From positions 3,100,001 through 3,164,000 of the forward strand of contig NZ_JAZHRV010000001.1 in the NCBI RefSeq assembly GCF_036924595.1: a stretch of 64,000 nucleotides of DNA, in the 5' to 3' direction. A program made the position numbers and the translations under genes. Origin of the DNA: Bradyrhizobium algeriense. GTDB lineage: Bacteria > Pseudomonadota > Alphaproteobacteria > Rhizobiales > Xanthobacteraceae. The first letter of the stretch is position 1. Every line of letters starts with the position of its first letter. The notes beneath the pieces are model-generated. The model was not told where the DNA came from. It saw nothing but the letters and a program-made list of their open reading frames with translations, and ran no database searches. Below are positions 46,081-53,434 of the stretch, piece after piece.

Positions 46081-47121
46081 TTATCGGGTTGCTTCCGCGA
46101 GCATCCCGAACACCGAGAAAACCAGCGGTTTTCGTTCCAGGTTGTAGGATTCGGTGTCGCGCGCGGCGCGGACGATCTTTTCCCATACCTCAGCCAGCCG
46201 TGCAAGGCGGGGCAGATTCGCGTTGGCGTCGTCAGTGCGCAGCTTTTCGCCGATCCAGCGATCGATGCCGTCGATGAAAGCCGCCAGCGCCACCCGATCG
46301 CTGGTGCCCAGCGCATCGCCCAGCGCATGCAGCTCGCGCGGATCGACCTGCGGCAGCGTCGCCAGCAGCGCCGCGGTCCGCTGTTGCAGCTTCAGCGCAT
46401 CGCCGCCGAGCAGCGTCAGCGCGCGCGACACACTGCCCTCCGCGGCATCGGCAGCCTCCGATAGCGCCGGATCATCGGGTGCGATGTTAGCGGCCCGCGA
46501 CGCCGCGCGAATGACGTCGTCGGTCGCGAGCGGCCGCAGCGGCAGCTTGCGGCAACGGGACAGGATCGTCGGCAGCGCCCGCGCCGGCGAATGGCTGACG
46601 AGCAGGAACAGCGATCGTTGCGGCGGTTCTTCGAGGATCTTGAGCAGCGCGTTGGCGGCGTTCGGATTGAGCTCGTCGACGGTGTCGACGATGCAGACCC
46701 GCCAGCCATCCACCGCCGCGGTCGAGCCGAAGAACGAAATCGTCTCCCGCGTCTCGTCGACGGTGATCACGGTCCGCATCACGCCGCGATCGTTGAGGCC
46801 GCGTTCCAGCACCAATAGCCCGCCATGTGCGCCGGCCGTGATCTGGCGCGCGACAGGATCATCCGGATCCAGCGCCAGCGTCTCGGCGCGTTGTACCGAA
46901 GGCGCCATGGGCTTGGAATTCGCGAGCACGAAGCGGGCCATGCGATAGGCCAACGTTGCCTTGCCGATTCCCTGTGGGCCGCCGATCAGCCAGGCATGCG
47001 GAATGCGTCCGCTGCGATAGGCATTGAGCAATGCCATCTCCGCCTCGCGGTGGCCGAACAGATCGGCCGTTTGGCGGGGATGCCTGGCCGCCGTTTCCTG
47101 CTCGGTCTTGCGTGCGCTCAT
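46081..47121 (-). CDS. holB: DNA polymerase III subunit delta'
   Basis: A 346-residue clamp-loader subunit. The AAA+ region starts LFGHREAEMALLNAYRSGRI and has a P-loop (LIGGPQGIGKATLAYRMARF). A sensor region follows (NAANALLKILEEPPQRSLFL, VSHSPARALPTILSRCRKLP, the SRC motif). The zinc-module cysteines of E. coli delta' are not obvious, as is common in alphaproteobacteria. The ATG overlaps the tmk stop (ATGA), so translation is coupled to tmk, which is frameshifted in this sequence. Confidence 0.95.
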   Translation of the reverse strand: MSARKTEQETAARHPRQTADLFGHREAEMALLNAYRSGRIPHAWLIGGPQGIGKATLAYRMARFVLANSKPMAPSVQRAETLALDPDDPVARQITAGAHGGLLVLERGLNDRGVMRTVITVDETRETISFFGSTAAVDGWRVCIVDTVDELNPNAANALLKILEEPPQRSLFLLVSHSPARALPTILSRCRKLPLRPLATDDVIRAASRAANIAPDDPALSEAADAAEGSVSRALTLLGGDALKLQQRTAALLATLPQVDPRELHALGDALGTSDRVALAAFIDGIDRWIGEKLRTDDANANLPRLARLAEVWEKIVRAARDTESYNLERKPLVFSVFGMLAEATR

Positions 47122-47805
47122 GCCGTCCCCGCCGGGCTCGGGACCGAGAACACACGATCGCGCAGCGCCGTCCAGACGCGCCCTGCGACAGTGTCTGCAT
47201 CGGCATCGGCGTCGATCAGCACGCAGCGCTGCGGGTCTTCGGCCGCGATCTGCCGATAGGCGTCGCGCAGCTCCTGATGAAACTGCAGATCTTCCGCCTC
47301 GAAACGATCCGGCACGCCGCTGCCGCGCCGAGCCGCGGCCCGCTGCAGGCCGACTTCCACGGGAATGTCCAGAATGATGGTCAGGTCCGGCTTGAGATCG
47401 CCGATGGTGACGCGCTGCATGGCGTTGAGCACGATGGGCGAGACCTGCCCCAGACTACCCTGGTAGGCGCGGGTCGAATCCGAGAAGCGATCGCACAGCA
47501 CCCATGATTCCCTGTCCGAGCGCGGGCTGGATGACGGTGCGAACGTGATCGTCACGGGCGGCAGCAAACAATAACGTCTCCGCCTCCGGTCCAAGCAGCT
47601 TGCCCATGCCCGACAGCACGAGATGCCGCATGATTTCCGCGCCCGGCGAGCCACCCGGCTCGCGGGTGACGATGACGCGCAGCTTCCCCGCCCCAAGACG
47701 CTCGGCGAGCTTCTTGATCTGCGTGGACTTGCCAGAGCCCTCGCCGCCTTCAAACGTAATGAACTTCCCGCGTCCGGAAGGCCGCTGCAGCGTTGCCTGG
47801 GTCAT
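47118..47805 (-). pseudogene. tmk: Thymidylate kinase, interrupted by a frameshift
   Basis: dTMP kinase, essential for dTTP synthesis, is split between two frames. The first 98 or so codons from the ATG at 47805 give [20 protein letters not shown] (P-loop), [17 protein letters not shown] and [20 protein letters not shown], then run out of family sequence and stop at 47455. The rest continues in another frame: [17 protein letters not shown] (lid/DR motif), LTIILDIPVEVGLQRAA, RFEAEDLQFHQ, ending at 47118. The shift lies at about 47505-47514 (TGATTCCCTG on the + strand). Losing one GA from a GAGA on the coding strand would explain it. Either a sequencing/assembly error or a recent mutation. Flanks overlap normally with holB and lie 2 bases from dacA. 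Confidence 0.9.
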
Positions 47806-47807
47806 GC

Positions 47808-49070
47808 TCAGAGCTTCTCTGCGCTCGCGCGGAACATGCCGATGACGAGCTCGCTGGCGCCGTCGATCGCGCGGCGCATGGTCGAGCCGGTGCCGATCGC
47901 CTCCGCGGCATAGACCGGCGTCTCCACGGCGATGTTCTGGCCTCGCCATACCTTGACGACGCCGACCGGCTGGCCAGCCTGCACCGGCGCCCGAACCGGA
48001 CCGTTGTAGACAATGCGCGCGATCAGTTTCTCACTGCCGTTCTTCGGCACCATCACCTTGATCGGCTCGGGGCTTGCTAGCTTCACCGAGCGGCTTTCGC
48101 CGCCAAACACCTTGGCATAGCCGACCTGCTGGTTGGCCGCGAACAGCGTGCGCGTCTCGAAATTGCGAAAGCCCCATTCCAGCATCTTCTTGGCTTCGGA
48201 GGCGCGATCGTCGGGATCCTCCATGCCGTTGACCACGACGATCAGCCGCGTGTCGTTCTGAACCGCAGAGCCGACCATCCCATAGCCGCCTTCCTTGGTG
48301 TAGCCGGTCTTCAGCCCATCAGCGCCATTGAGCGAGTTCAGAAGCGGATTGCGGTTCTGCTGCCGGATCTTGTTCCAGGTGAACTCCCGCTCGCCGAACA
48401 ATTTGTACATGTCGGGATAGGTCAGGATCAGGTGACGCGCCAGTTTGCCCAGTTCCCGAACGGTCATCTTGTTGGCCGGATCGGGCAGCCCGCTGGAATT
48501 TCCGAATGTCGACTTCGTCATGCCAAGCTCGCGGGCGCGCTTGGTCAAGAAGTCGGCGGCGAAGATCCGCTCGTTGCCGGCCATGCCTTCGGCTAGCGCA
48601 ATGCAGGAATCATTGCCGCTCTGGATGATCGCGCCCTTCAACAGGTCGTCCACCGACACCTTGCTGTTGAGGATGGCAAACATCGTCGAGCCGCCCGCCG
48701 GTGCCCCACCCTTGCGCCAGGCGTTCTCGCTGATCCGGTATTCATCAGTGGGTTTGACGTCGCCTTTCTTGATGGCGTTGAAAACCACCTCGGCGGTCAT
48801 CAGCTTCATCATGCTGGATGGCGCCCGCAACTCGTCGGCGTTCTTCTCGAACAGCACGCTGCCGCTCGAGGCCTCGATCAGGATCGCGGTCGGCGCGTCG
48901 CCGTCAAAGCCGCCGTCTTCCTTCTTCGGTGCGCCCTGCACGCTATTGTTGGCGGCATACACGATCCCGCCCCAACCGACCGCAAGCGCTACGACGGCGG
49001 CCATCAGGCCGCGCCACGGGATGATGGCCGCGGCGTCGGATTTGCGGGAAACGGAAGTCTCTGCTGCCAT
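47808..49070 (-). CDS. D-alanyl-D-alanine carboxypeptidase (PBP5/6 type)
   Basis: A 420-residue penicillin-binding protein that trims the terminal D-Ala from peptidoglycan pentapeptides. There is a hydrophobic export segment near residue 25 ([20 protein letters not shown]). Catalytic motifs are SxxK in APSSMMKLM, SxN in [12 protein letters not shown] and KTG in [13 protein letters not shown]. The C-terminal PBP5-associated domain is present, ending in an amphipathic stretch ([17 protein letters not shown]) that likely anchors it to the membrane. The ATG at 49070 is preferred because the upstream extension lacks family sequence. First gene of the leftward operon. Confidence 0.93.
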   Translation of the reverse strand: MAAETSVSRKSDAAAIIPWRGLMAAVVALAVGWGGIVYAANNSVQGAPKKEDGGFDGDAPTAILIEASSGSVLFEKNADELRAPSSMMKLMTAEVVFNAIKKGDVKPTDEYRISENAWRKGGAPAGGSTMFAILNSKVSVDDLLKGAIIQSGNDSCIALAEGMAGNERIFAADFLTKRARELGMTKSTFGNSSGLPDPANKMTVRELGKLARHLILTYPDMYKLFGEREFTWNKIRQQNRNPLLNSLNGADGLKTGYTKEGGYGMVGSAVQNDTRLIVVVNGMEDPDDRASEAKKMLEWGFRNFETRTLFAANQQVGYAKVFGGESRSVKLASPEPIKVMVPKNGSEKLIARIVYNGPVRAPVQAGQPVGVVKVWRGQNIAVETPVYAAEAIGTGSTMRRAIDGASELVIGMFRASAEKL

Positions 49071-49247
49071 CGGCGATGTCCTGAATCCCTGCGTTCTAAC
49101 AGTTGGAAGTATCGCAAACAACACAGGTTTTAGACTTGCCTTTCGGACTTGCCGCCGTGTCGATCGGATTGCGGCACCGAACGAAGGAACGTATCGTGGC
49201 GAAGCTGCCATTTCCCGACAAGATACGAAAAACAGGGCGGAAACACG

Positions 49248-50192
49248 ATGCCATCCTCACGCACCATTTCCGCCAACGGGCTGGACTTCTTTGTTGTCGA
49301 GCAGGGCCAGGGTCCGCTGGTGCTGCTCTGCCATGGCTGGCCCGAATTGTCCTATTCCTGGCGGCACCAGATCGGAGCGATCGCCGAAGCCGGTTTCCAT
49401 GTCGTCGCCCCCGATATGCGCGGGTTCGGCCGGACCAGCGCGCCCGCCGAAATCGGCGCCTACACCATCTTCCACAATGTCGGCGACATGGTCGCGCTGG
49501 TGGCAGCGCTTGGCGAAAAGCAGGCCGTCATCGTCGGCCACGACTGGGGTGCGCCGGTCGCCTGGCACGCGGCGCTGTTCCGGCCCGATGTCTTCACCAA
49601 GGTCGCGGGCCTCAGCGTTCCGCCGCCCTCCCGAGGACGCGGCCTGCCGCTCGAGACCCTGCGGAACAACGGGATTACCAATTTCTACTGGCAGTATTTT
49701 CAGCCTCCCGGCGTTGCCGAGGCCGAGTTCGAGCGCGATGTCGCGGCAACAATGCGAATCGTGCTGGCCGGGCGCGGGTTCTCCGATCCGGCGGCCCATC
49801 AATTTGTTCAGGAGGGCAAGGGCTTCCTCGCCGACGCCGATCCGAATCGGCCGTTGCCGAATTGGCTGACCGAGGCCGACCTCGCCTATTTCGCAGCCGT
49901 CTACAAGAACTCGGGCTTTCGCGGCGGGCTCAACTGGTATCGCAACATCGACCGCAATTGGGAACTGACGGCGCCATGGCAGGGCGCGCAAATCCACCAG
50001 CCCTCCCTTTTCATCGCGGGATCGAAGGATGGCGTCATCACCGGGCTGATCGGCGCCAAGCAGGTCAAGGAGATAGAGCACGTGCTGCCGAACTTGCGGC
50101 AGAAGCTCATTCTCGATGGGGCCGGTCACTGGATTCAGCAGGAGCGCCCCGACGAGGTCAACGCCGCCCTGATCGACTTCCTGAAGGGATAA
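49248..50192 (+). CDS. Alpha/beta hydrolase, epoxide hydrolase-like
   Basis: A 314-residue alpha/beta-fold hydrolase of the soluble epoxide hydrolase/haloalkane dehalogenase group. The oxyanion motif is LLCHGWPELSYSWRHQI, the Asp nucleophile is in VGHDWGAPVAWHAA, and the acid and His are in FIAGSKDGVITG and DGAGHWIQQERP. Lid tyrosines are present (ITNFYWQYF; GLNWYRN), supporting epoxide opening. The ATG at 49248 is chosen for its AGGGCGG upstream and family-type start. It is inserted on the opposite strand between dacA and rlpA. Confidence 0.9.
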   Translation: MPSSRTISANGLDFFVVEQGQGPLVLLCHGWPELSYSWRHQIGAIAEAGFHVVAPDMRGFGRTSAPAEIGAYTIFHNVGDMVALVAALGEKQAVIVGHDWGAPVAWHAALFRPDVFTKVAGLSVPPPSRGRGLPLETLRNNGITNFYWQYFQPPGVAEAEFERDVAATMRIVLAGRGFSDPAAHQFVQEGKGFLADADPNRPLPNWLTEADLAYFAAVYKNSGFRGGLNWYRNIDRNWELTAPWQGAQIHQPSLFIAGSKDGVITGLIGAKQVKEIEHVLPNLRQKLILDGAGHWIQQERPDEVNAALIDFLKG

Positions 50193-50200
50193 GTTCTCTG

Positions 50201-50278
50201 TTTGACGCGTTTTTTTGACGCGAACCGAGCGCCACCCCGGATCGAGTCCGGGGCAGACTTTCGCTTGAGAAACGCTAT
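50201..50278. repeat. Dispersed intergenic repeat
   Basis: TTTGACGCGTTTTTTTGACG ... GAAACGCTAT is related to the second half of the 26020-26126 element. It includes the inner palindrome CCCCGGATCGAGTCCGGGG. It lies between convergent gene ends (epoxide hydrolase, rlpA), where it may double as a terminator. Confidence 0.65.
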
Positions 50279-50283
50279 CTAGA

Positions 50284-51207
50284 CTAGTACAGCCCGCGCC
50301 CGCTCAGCACTTCGCTCGGCCCCCGCGGATCGACCGGCAGGTAAGCCTGGCGCGGCGCCGTATAGCTGGCGTCATTCTCGTAGGACACGGCGCGCGGATT
50401 TTCCGCGGCACGGCCACGCGGGCGGCTGGAGGCCGACATTTCCGAAGTCGCGTTGACCGAGGCGTAATCGGCCGAGGTATTGCCGAGGCTATAGGGCCGC
50501 CCCTCTGGCATCGGAACCTCGCCCCGGATTCGGCCCGCAGACGACGATATCTCGGGCACAAACGGACGGGCCGAAGCGACCCGGACCGTGGACGGAGACG
50601 GCGCCGGCTCGCCGGTGCGGAGCGTCGCCAGCAGCTGGCGGTCGTCGGAACCCTCCAGCGGTGCCCGGCCGACATATTCGACCCGCACACGAGCGACGCC
50701 ATTTGCTTTGAATTCAAGCAGTTCCGCGGCCTTGTTCGAGACGTCGATGAGCCGGTTGCCGTGGTAGGGGCCGCGGTCGTTGACCCGCACGATCAGCGAT
50801 TTGCCGTTCCGGGTGTTGGTGACGCGGGCGTAGCTCGGGATCGGCAGGGTCGGATGAGCCGCCGTCAGCGAGGTCATGTCGAAGACTTCGCCATTGGCGG
50901 TCAGCCGGCCGTGGAAGTCATCGCCATACCAGGAAGCCATTCCCTCGGCGCGATAGTTCGGATCCTCTTCCGGCACGTAGATCCGGCCTGCGACAGTGTA
51001 GGGCTTGCCAATGCGGTAGGTTCCCCCACCCTTCGGCACGGGCTCCCCTAACGCCACCACGCGAGGGCTCGAGGAGACGCCATATTTGGGATCGATGCGG
51101 CTCGCGAATTTGTCGGACGAGGCGCAATTGGCAAGCAGAAGGCACGTTGCCACGGCAACGGCACCACGCGCCGCCAGGACGATCGTTTTTGGCCGTCGAA
51201 TCCCCAT
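50284..51207 (-). CDS. rlpA: Septal ring lytic transglycosylase RlpA family lipoprotein
   Basis: A 307-residue lipoprotein. The signal peptide ends in a lipobox (VATCLLLANCASS). The double-psi beta-barrel RlpA core follows (GMASWYGDDFHGRLTANGE, FDMTSLTAAHPTLPIPSYAR, IVRVNDRGPYHGNRLIDVS), including the catalytic-type Asp in VNDRGPY. No SPOR domain is seen at the C-terminus; instead there is a low-complexity Pro/Ser/Arg tail. The start is taken at the ATG at 51207 (GGGG about 5 bases upstream); an ATG at 51222 would add five residues. It usually heads the dacA operon in this lineage; here the epoxide hydrolase separates them. Confidence 0.9.
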   Translation of the reverse strand: MGIRRPKTIVLAARGAVAVATCLLLANCASSDKFASRIDPKYGVSSSPRVVALGEPVPKGGGTYRIGKPYTVAGRIYVPEEDPNYRAEGMASWYGDDFHGRLTANGEVFDMTSLTAAHPTLPIPSYARVTNTRNGKSLIVRVNDRGPYHGNRLIDVSNKAAELLEFKANGVARVRVEYVGRAPLEGSDDRQLLATLRTGEPAPSPSTVRVASARPFVPEISSSAGRIRGEVPMPEGRPYSLGNTSADYASVNATSEMSASSRPRGRAAENPRAVSYENDASYTAPRQAYLPVDPRGPSEVLSGRGLY

Positions 51208-51567
51208 CGCCCCAATTACCATTTTCAGCGGCCGACTGCCTACGTTGAAGCGTTGCGGCCTTAACCCCACGATGCGGCCCACCTCCGCATCACGTTGTGA
51301 AGATATCGCAACCGGAACACGGCGGAAATGGGGTCTGCTCCCGCGTGGTGAATGAATGGTTGCTTTGCGTATCCGTTGATCTACGGGCATAGCGCCTCGA
51401 TTCACCGTGTATGCGTCCTTCGTCGCATCCGTCCTGTGCCCCATTCAGACAATCTGTTGCAGTAAATCATCACTCACGACCGATCTGCGATTCCAGCCTG
51501 TGAATCTTTTTGACTGTGCAACGGTGGAGTCGTTCTGTGGATTGCAGGGGCGCGAAGGATTTGTGCG
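51208..51567. other. Noncoding region upstream of rlpA
   Basis: No gene is supported; the rlpA frame extends back through part of it without domain content. It should contain the rlpA promoter and, at the right end, the promoter for the small membrane-protein gene at 51568. Confidence 0.4.
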
Positions 51568-51657
51568 ATGATCGAGACGGTTACAGCGGTGATGGGTTTG
51601 GTGAGCGCGGGCATTTTCCTTGCACACGCATTTGAAGGCTATCGTTCCAGAGCTTGA
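51568..51657 (+). CDS. Small membrane protein, 29 residues
   Basis: A 29-codon frame from ATG 51568 to TGA 51657 with GAAGGA about 9 bases upstream. The product starts MIETVTAVMGLVSAGIFLAH and ends AFEGYRSRA: one hydrophobic helix with a short basic tail. I believe near-identical short proteins occur in other Bradyrhizobium genomes, but this is memory, not a search. It may be a small inner-membrane regulator; no function is known. Confidence 0.6.
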   Translation: MIETVTAVMGLVSAGIFLAHAFEGYRSRA

Positions 51658-51768
51658 GATTTGAACGCCTGGCGGTTCGGGGGGACCGCGCGGCTTCGGA
51701 CAGATGGCTCGGTAGAGATTCAGAAAGCTTTAATAAATTCGGACGAGCATCTGAGTGGTAGGTGTATC

Positions 51769-51867
51769 ATGCGCAGCCACGACATTGTCTCCAACGGATT
51801 TCTTGCCCTGACGACGGCCAGCTTCGTGCTCCTGTGCTCAAGCCTGCTGGCAGTGGTGTTCGGCTAA
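51769..51867 (+). CDS. Small membrane protein, 32 residues
   Basis: A 32-codon frame from ATG 51769 to TAA 51867 encoding a short polar start (MRSHDIVSNG) and a single hydrophobic segment (FLALTTASFVLLCSSLLAVV). GGTAGGTG lies upstream. It is separated from the 29-residue gene by 111 bases. The composition is that of a single-pass membrane peptide; no known function. Confidence 0.5.
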   Translation: MRSHDIVSNGFLALTTASFVLLCSSLLAVVFG

Positions 51868-52019
51868 ACAAGCGACCGCTCCAATTGCGGCGACGGTGCT
51901 GGGATGATTGACGCCCTCATTGCGGATTTCTTCCAAAATGGCGGGATCGGTGCACATCGGGGCCACGTTCGCATTGCGTTCGAGCCAGCCCTAAGCTAAG
52001 CGACTGAAATTCCTGAGCT

Positions 52020-52109
52020 GGAAGGGTGGCCGAGTGGTTTAAGGCACCGGTCTTGAAAACCGGCGTGCCCGCAAGGGTACCGTGGGTTCGAATCCCACCC
52101 CTTCCGCCA
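52020..52109 (+). tRNA. tRNA-Ser (anticodon UGA)
   Basis: Acceptor arm GGAAGGG (52020-52026) pairs with CCCTTCC before the discriminator G, and CCA is encoded (52107-52109). The anticodon stem CCGGT/ACCGG holds the loop CTTGAAA with anticodon TGA at 52054-52056, reading UCA and UCG codons. The long variable arm (CGTGCCCGCAAGGGTACCG region) and T-loop GGTTCGAATCC are as expected for a class II serine tRNA. No integrase or attachment-site duplication was found beside it. Confidence 0.97.
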
Positions 52110-52293
52110 TAAGCCGCCGATTACCCTCTATCGTCCGATATTGCCGCCGATCACCGCACTCCACCAAGCAGCATGGTGAACCGCCGTTTCTACGCTATAG
52201 CCCGATATCTCTTGACCGGTCCCCAAGCTGGTTCAACGCAACAAAGGCAGCTTACGATCTCAAAGCAGATTATCGGTCGTCTCGGTGGTAGGC

Positions 52294-52854
52294 TTAGTCT
52301 TTTTGCTGACCGCCGATATTGAGCCAGCCAGTTTTCCGAAGAATGATCTCTGCCAGTTCCGCAGGTCTTTTGCCGTCCGTAGGTAGAACGATAATGCTTT
52401 CGGCATCTTCGCTTGCCATGCGTCTTGCTTGCCGAAGCGAGCGCTGTGCCTGTTCGTCTGCCCCAGAACCGATCTCGCGCTGCGCAAGTCGTGCCAACAG
52501 CGTAGGCTCGGCAGCCAACATACGGACTACCGTAATCCGCGCTTCGGGTGTGGCAGAAAGTATCCATCGCTTGTCAAAATTCAGGTGCATCATGACTCCT
52601 GACATGATCAGGCGCGTATGCCCCAAGGCTTTGTATGTCGACCAGATCGCAGCCAGGTTGATGCTGCTGACGTCAATCGTGCCGGGCTGAATTCTATCAA
52701 GCTCGTTTGTATTGGGGCGCGGGAACACCCTATCGAGTTCATCGGTCTCGATAACTGCATGAGCGACTTGAGCCGCGGCGAGTTGGGCACTCACTTCCCA
52801 GCTCAGCGTCGATTTACCTACCCCGGCGGGCCCAGTAATCAGCAACAGTTGCAT
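52294..52854 (-). CDS. P-loop NTPase (shikimate/adenylylsulfate kinase-like), function unknown
   Basis: A 186-residue AAA/kinase-like protein. Walker A is at the start (LLLITGPAGVGKSTLSWEVS), a possible substrate site is HAVIETDELDRVFPRP, and an Arg-rich lid region (LAQREIGSGADEQAQRSLRQ) precedes a C-terminal strand (ESIIVLPTDGKRPAELAEII). Similar orphan proteins are annotated simply as AAA family ATPases. It lies 184 bases downstream of tRNA-Ser on the opposite strand and is less GC-rich than its neighbours, so it may be acquired. Confidence 0.72.
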   Translation of the reverse strand: MQLLLITGPAGVGKSTLSWEVSAQLAAAQVAHAVIETDELDRVFPRPNTNELDRIQPGTIDVSSINLAAIWSTYKALGHTRLIMSGVMMHLNFDKRWILSATPEARITVVRMLAAEPTLLARLAQREIGSGADEQAQRSLRQARRMASEDAESIIVLPTDGKRPAELAEIILRKTGWLNIGGQQKD

Positions 52855-53434
52855 GCCACCTCGGCTTCCAATTCGATCTCAGGGCCTCTGGTGCACCGGG
52901 CGGCTTGGCAAGCCCAGCGCATTTGAACGTCCGCTTTTGAGGCCCACACTCGGTAGGGCCGTCAAGCGAATATATTCCGCTTGGCGGCTTTGTTCTTGAG
53001 GACCGCCGGTGCGCTACACGTGGATGAAGGTGAGTTACTTGACCGCCATCGTGCTTGCGATGGCCGGTTGGATGTTCCTCATCGTTTGGGTCGTGAGCCG
53101 GCTATTTTGATTGGCCGCAGCAGAAACGCCACGAACAGCAGAGGCGGGCCCCAAATCGCCAGCAAAACGACACCAACGACTTCCGCGACGTCCATGCGCA
53201 TCCCCGATGTCATGACCGACTCGTACGGAGAGTGCGCGAATTGTGAAAGTCTGCCAAGCATTCACCATTGTGCAATGCAAACGCGACCGCCCCTCACCCT
53301 CTCGTTTTGGTGGCATCCGGCCCTGCTGGACGGGAATAGTTCGGATGAGCAGGCTCGTCATCGGCAATCGCGCGCCAGCCGGCACCTTTCTAATCAACCA
53401 GTTTAGCCGGCAGGCCCACTGCGGATCGATCGGT
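52855..53434. other. Gene-poor stretch with very small membrane ORFs
   Basis: No conventional gene. Two overlapping, oppositely oriented short frames encode single hydrophobic segments: one rightward at 53009-53110 (listed) and one leftward within 53079-53195 (DVAEVVGVVLLAIWGPPLLF, basic end). Only the rightward one has a convincing ribosome site. The rest shows nothing recognisable. Confidence 0.45.
53009..53110 (+). CDS. Small membrane protein, 33 residues
   Basis: A frame from GTG 53009 to TGA 53110 with GAGG about 7 bases upstream. The product has a short basic start (MRYTWMK) followed by a strong transmembrane helix (YLTAIVLAMAGWMFLIVWVV) and ends SRLF. An internal ATG at 53024 gives a 28-residue form. 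No family recognised. The reverse strand also encodes a hydrophobic segment here, so coding is not certain. Confidence 0.45.
   Translation: MRYTWMKVSYLTAIVLAMAGWMFLIVWVVSRLF

Noticed and set aside
52020..52300. Integrase-type attachment site at the tRNA-Ser 3' end
   Set aside because: No integrase gene and no second copy of the tRNA 3' end was seen within the window.
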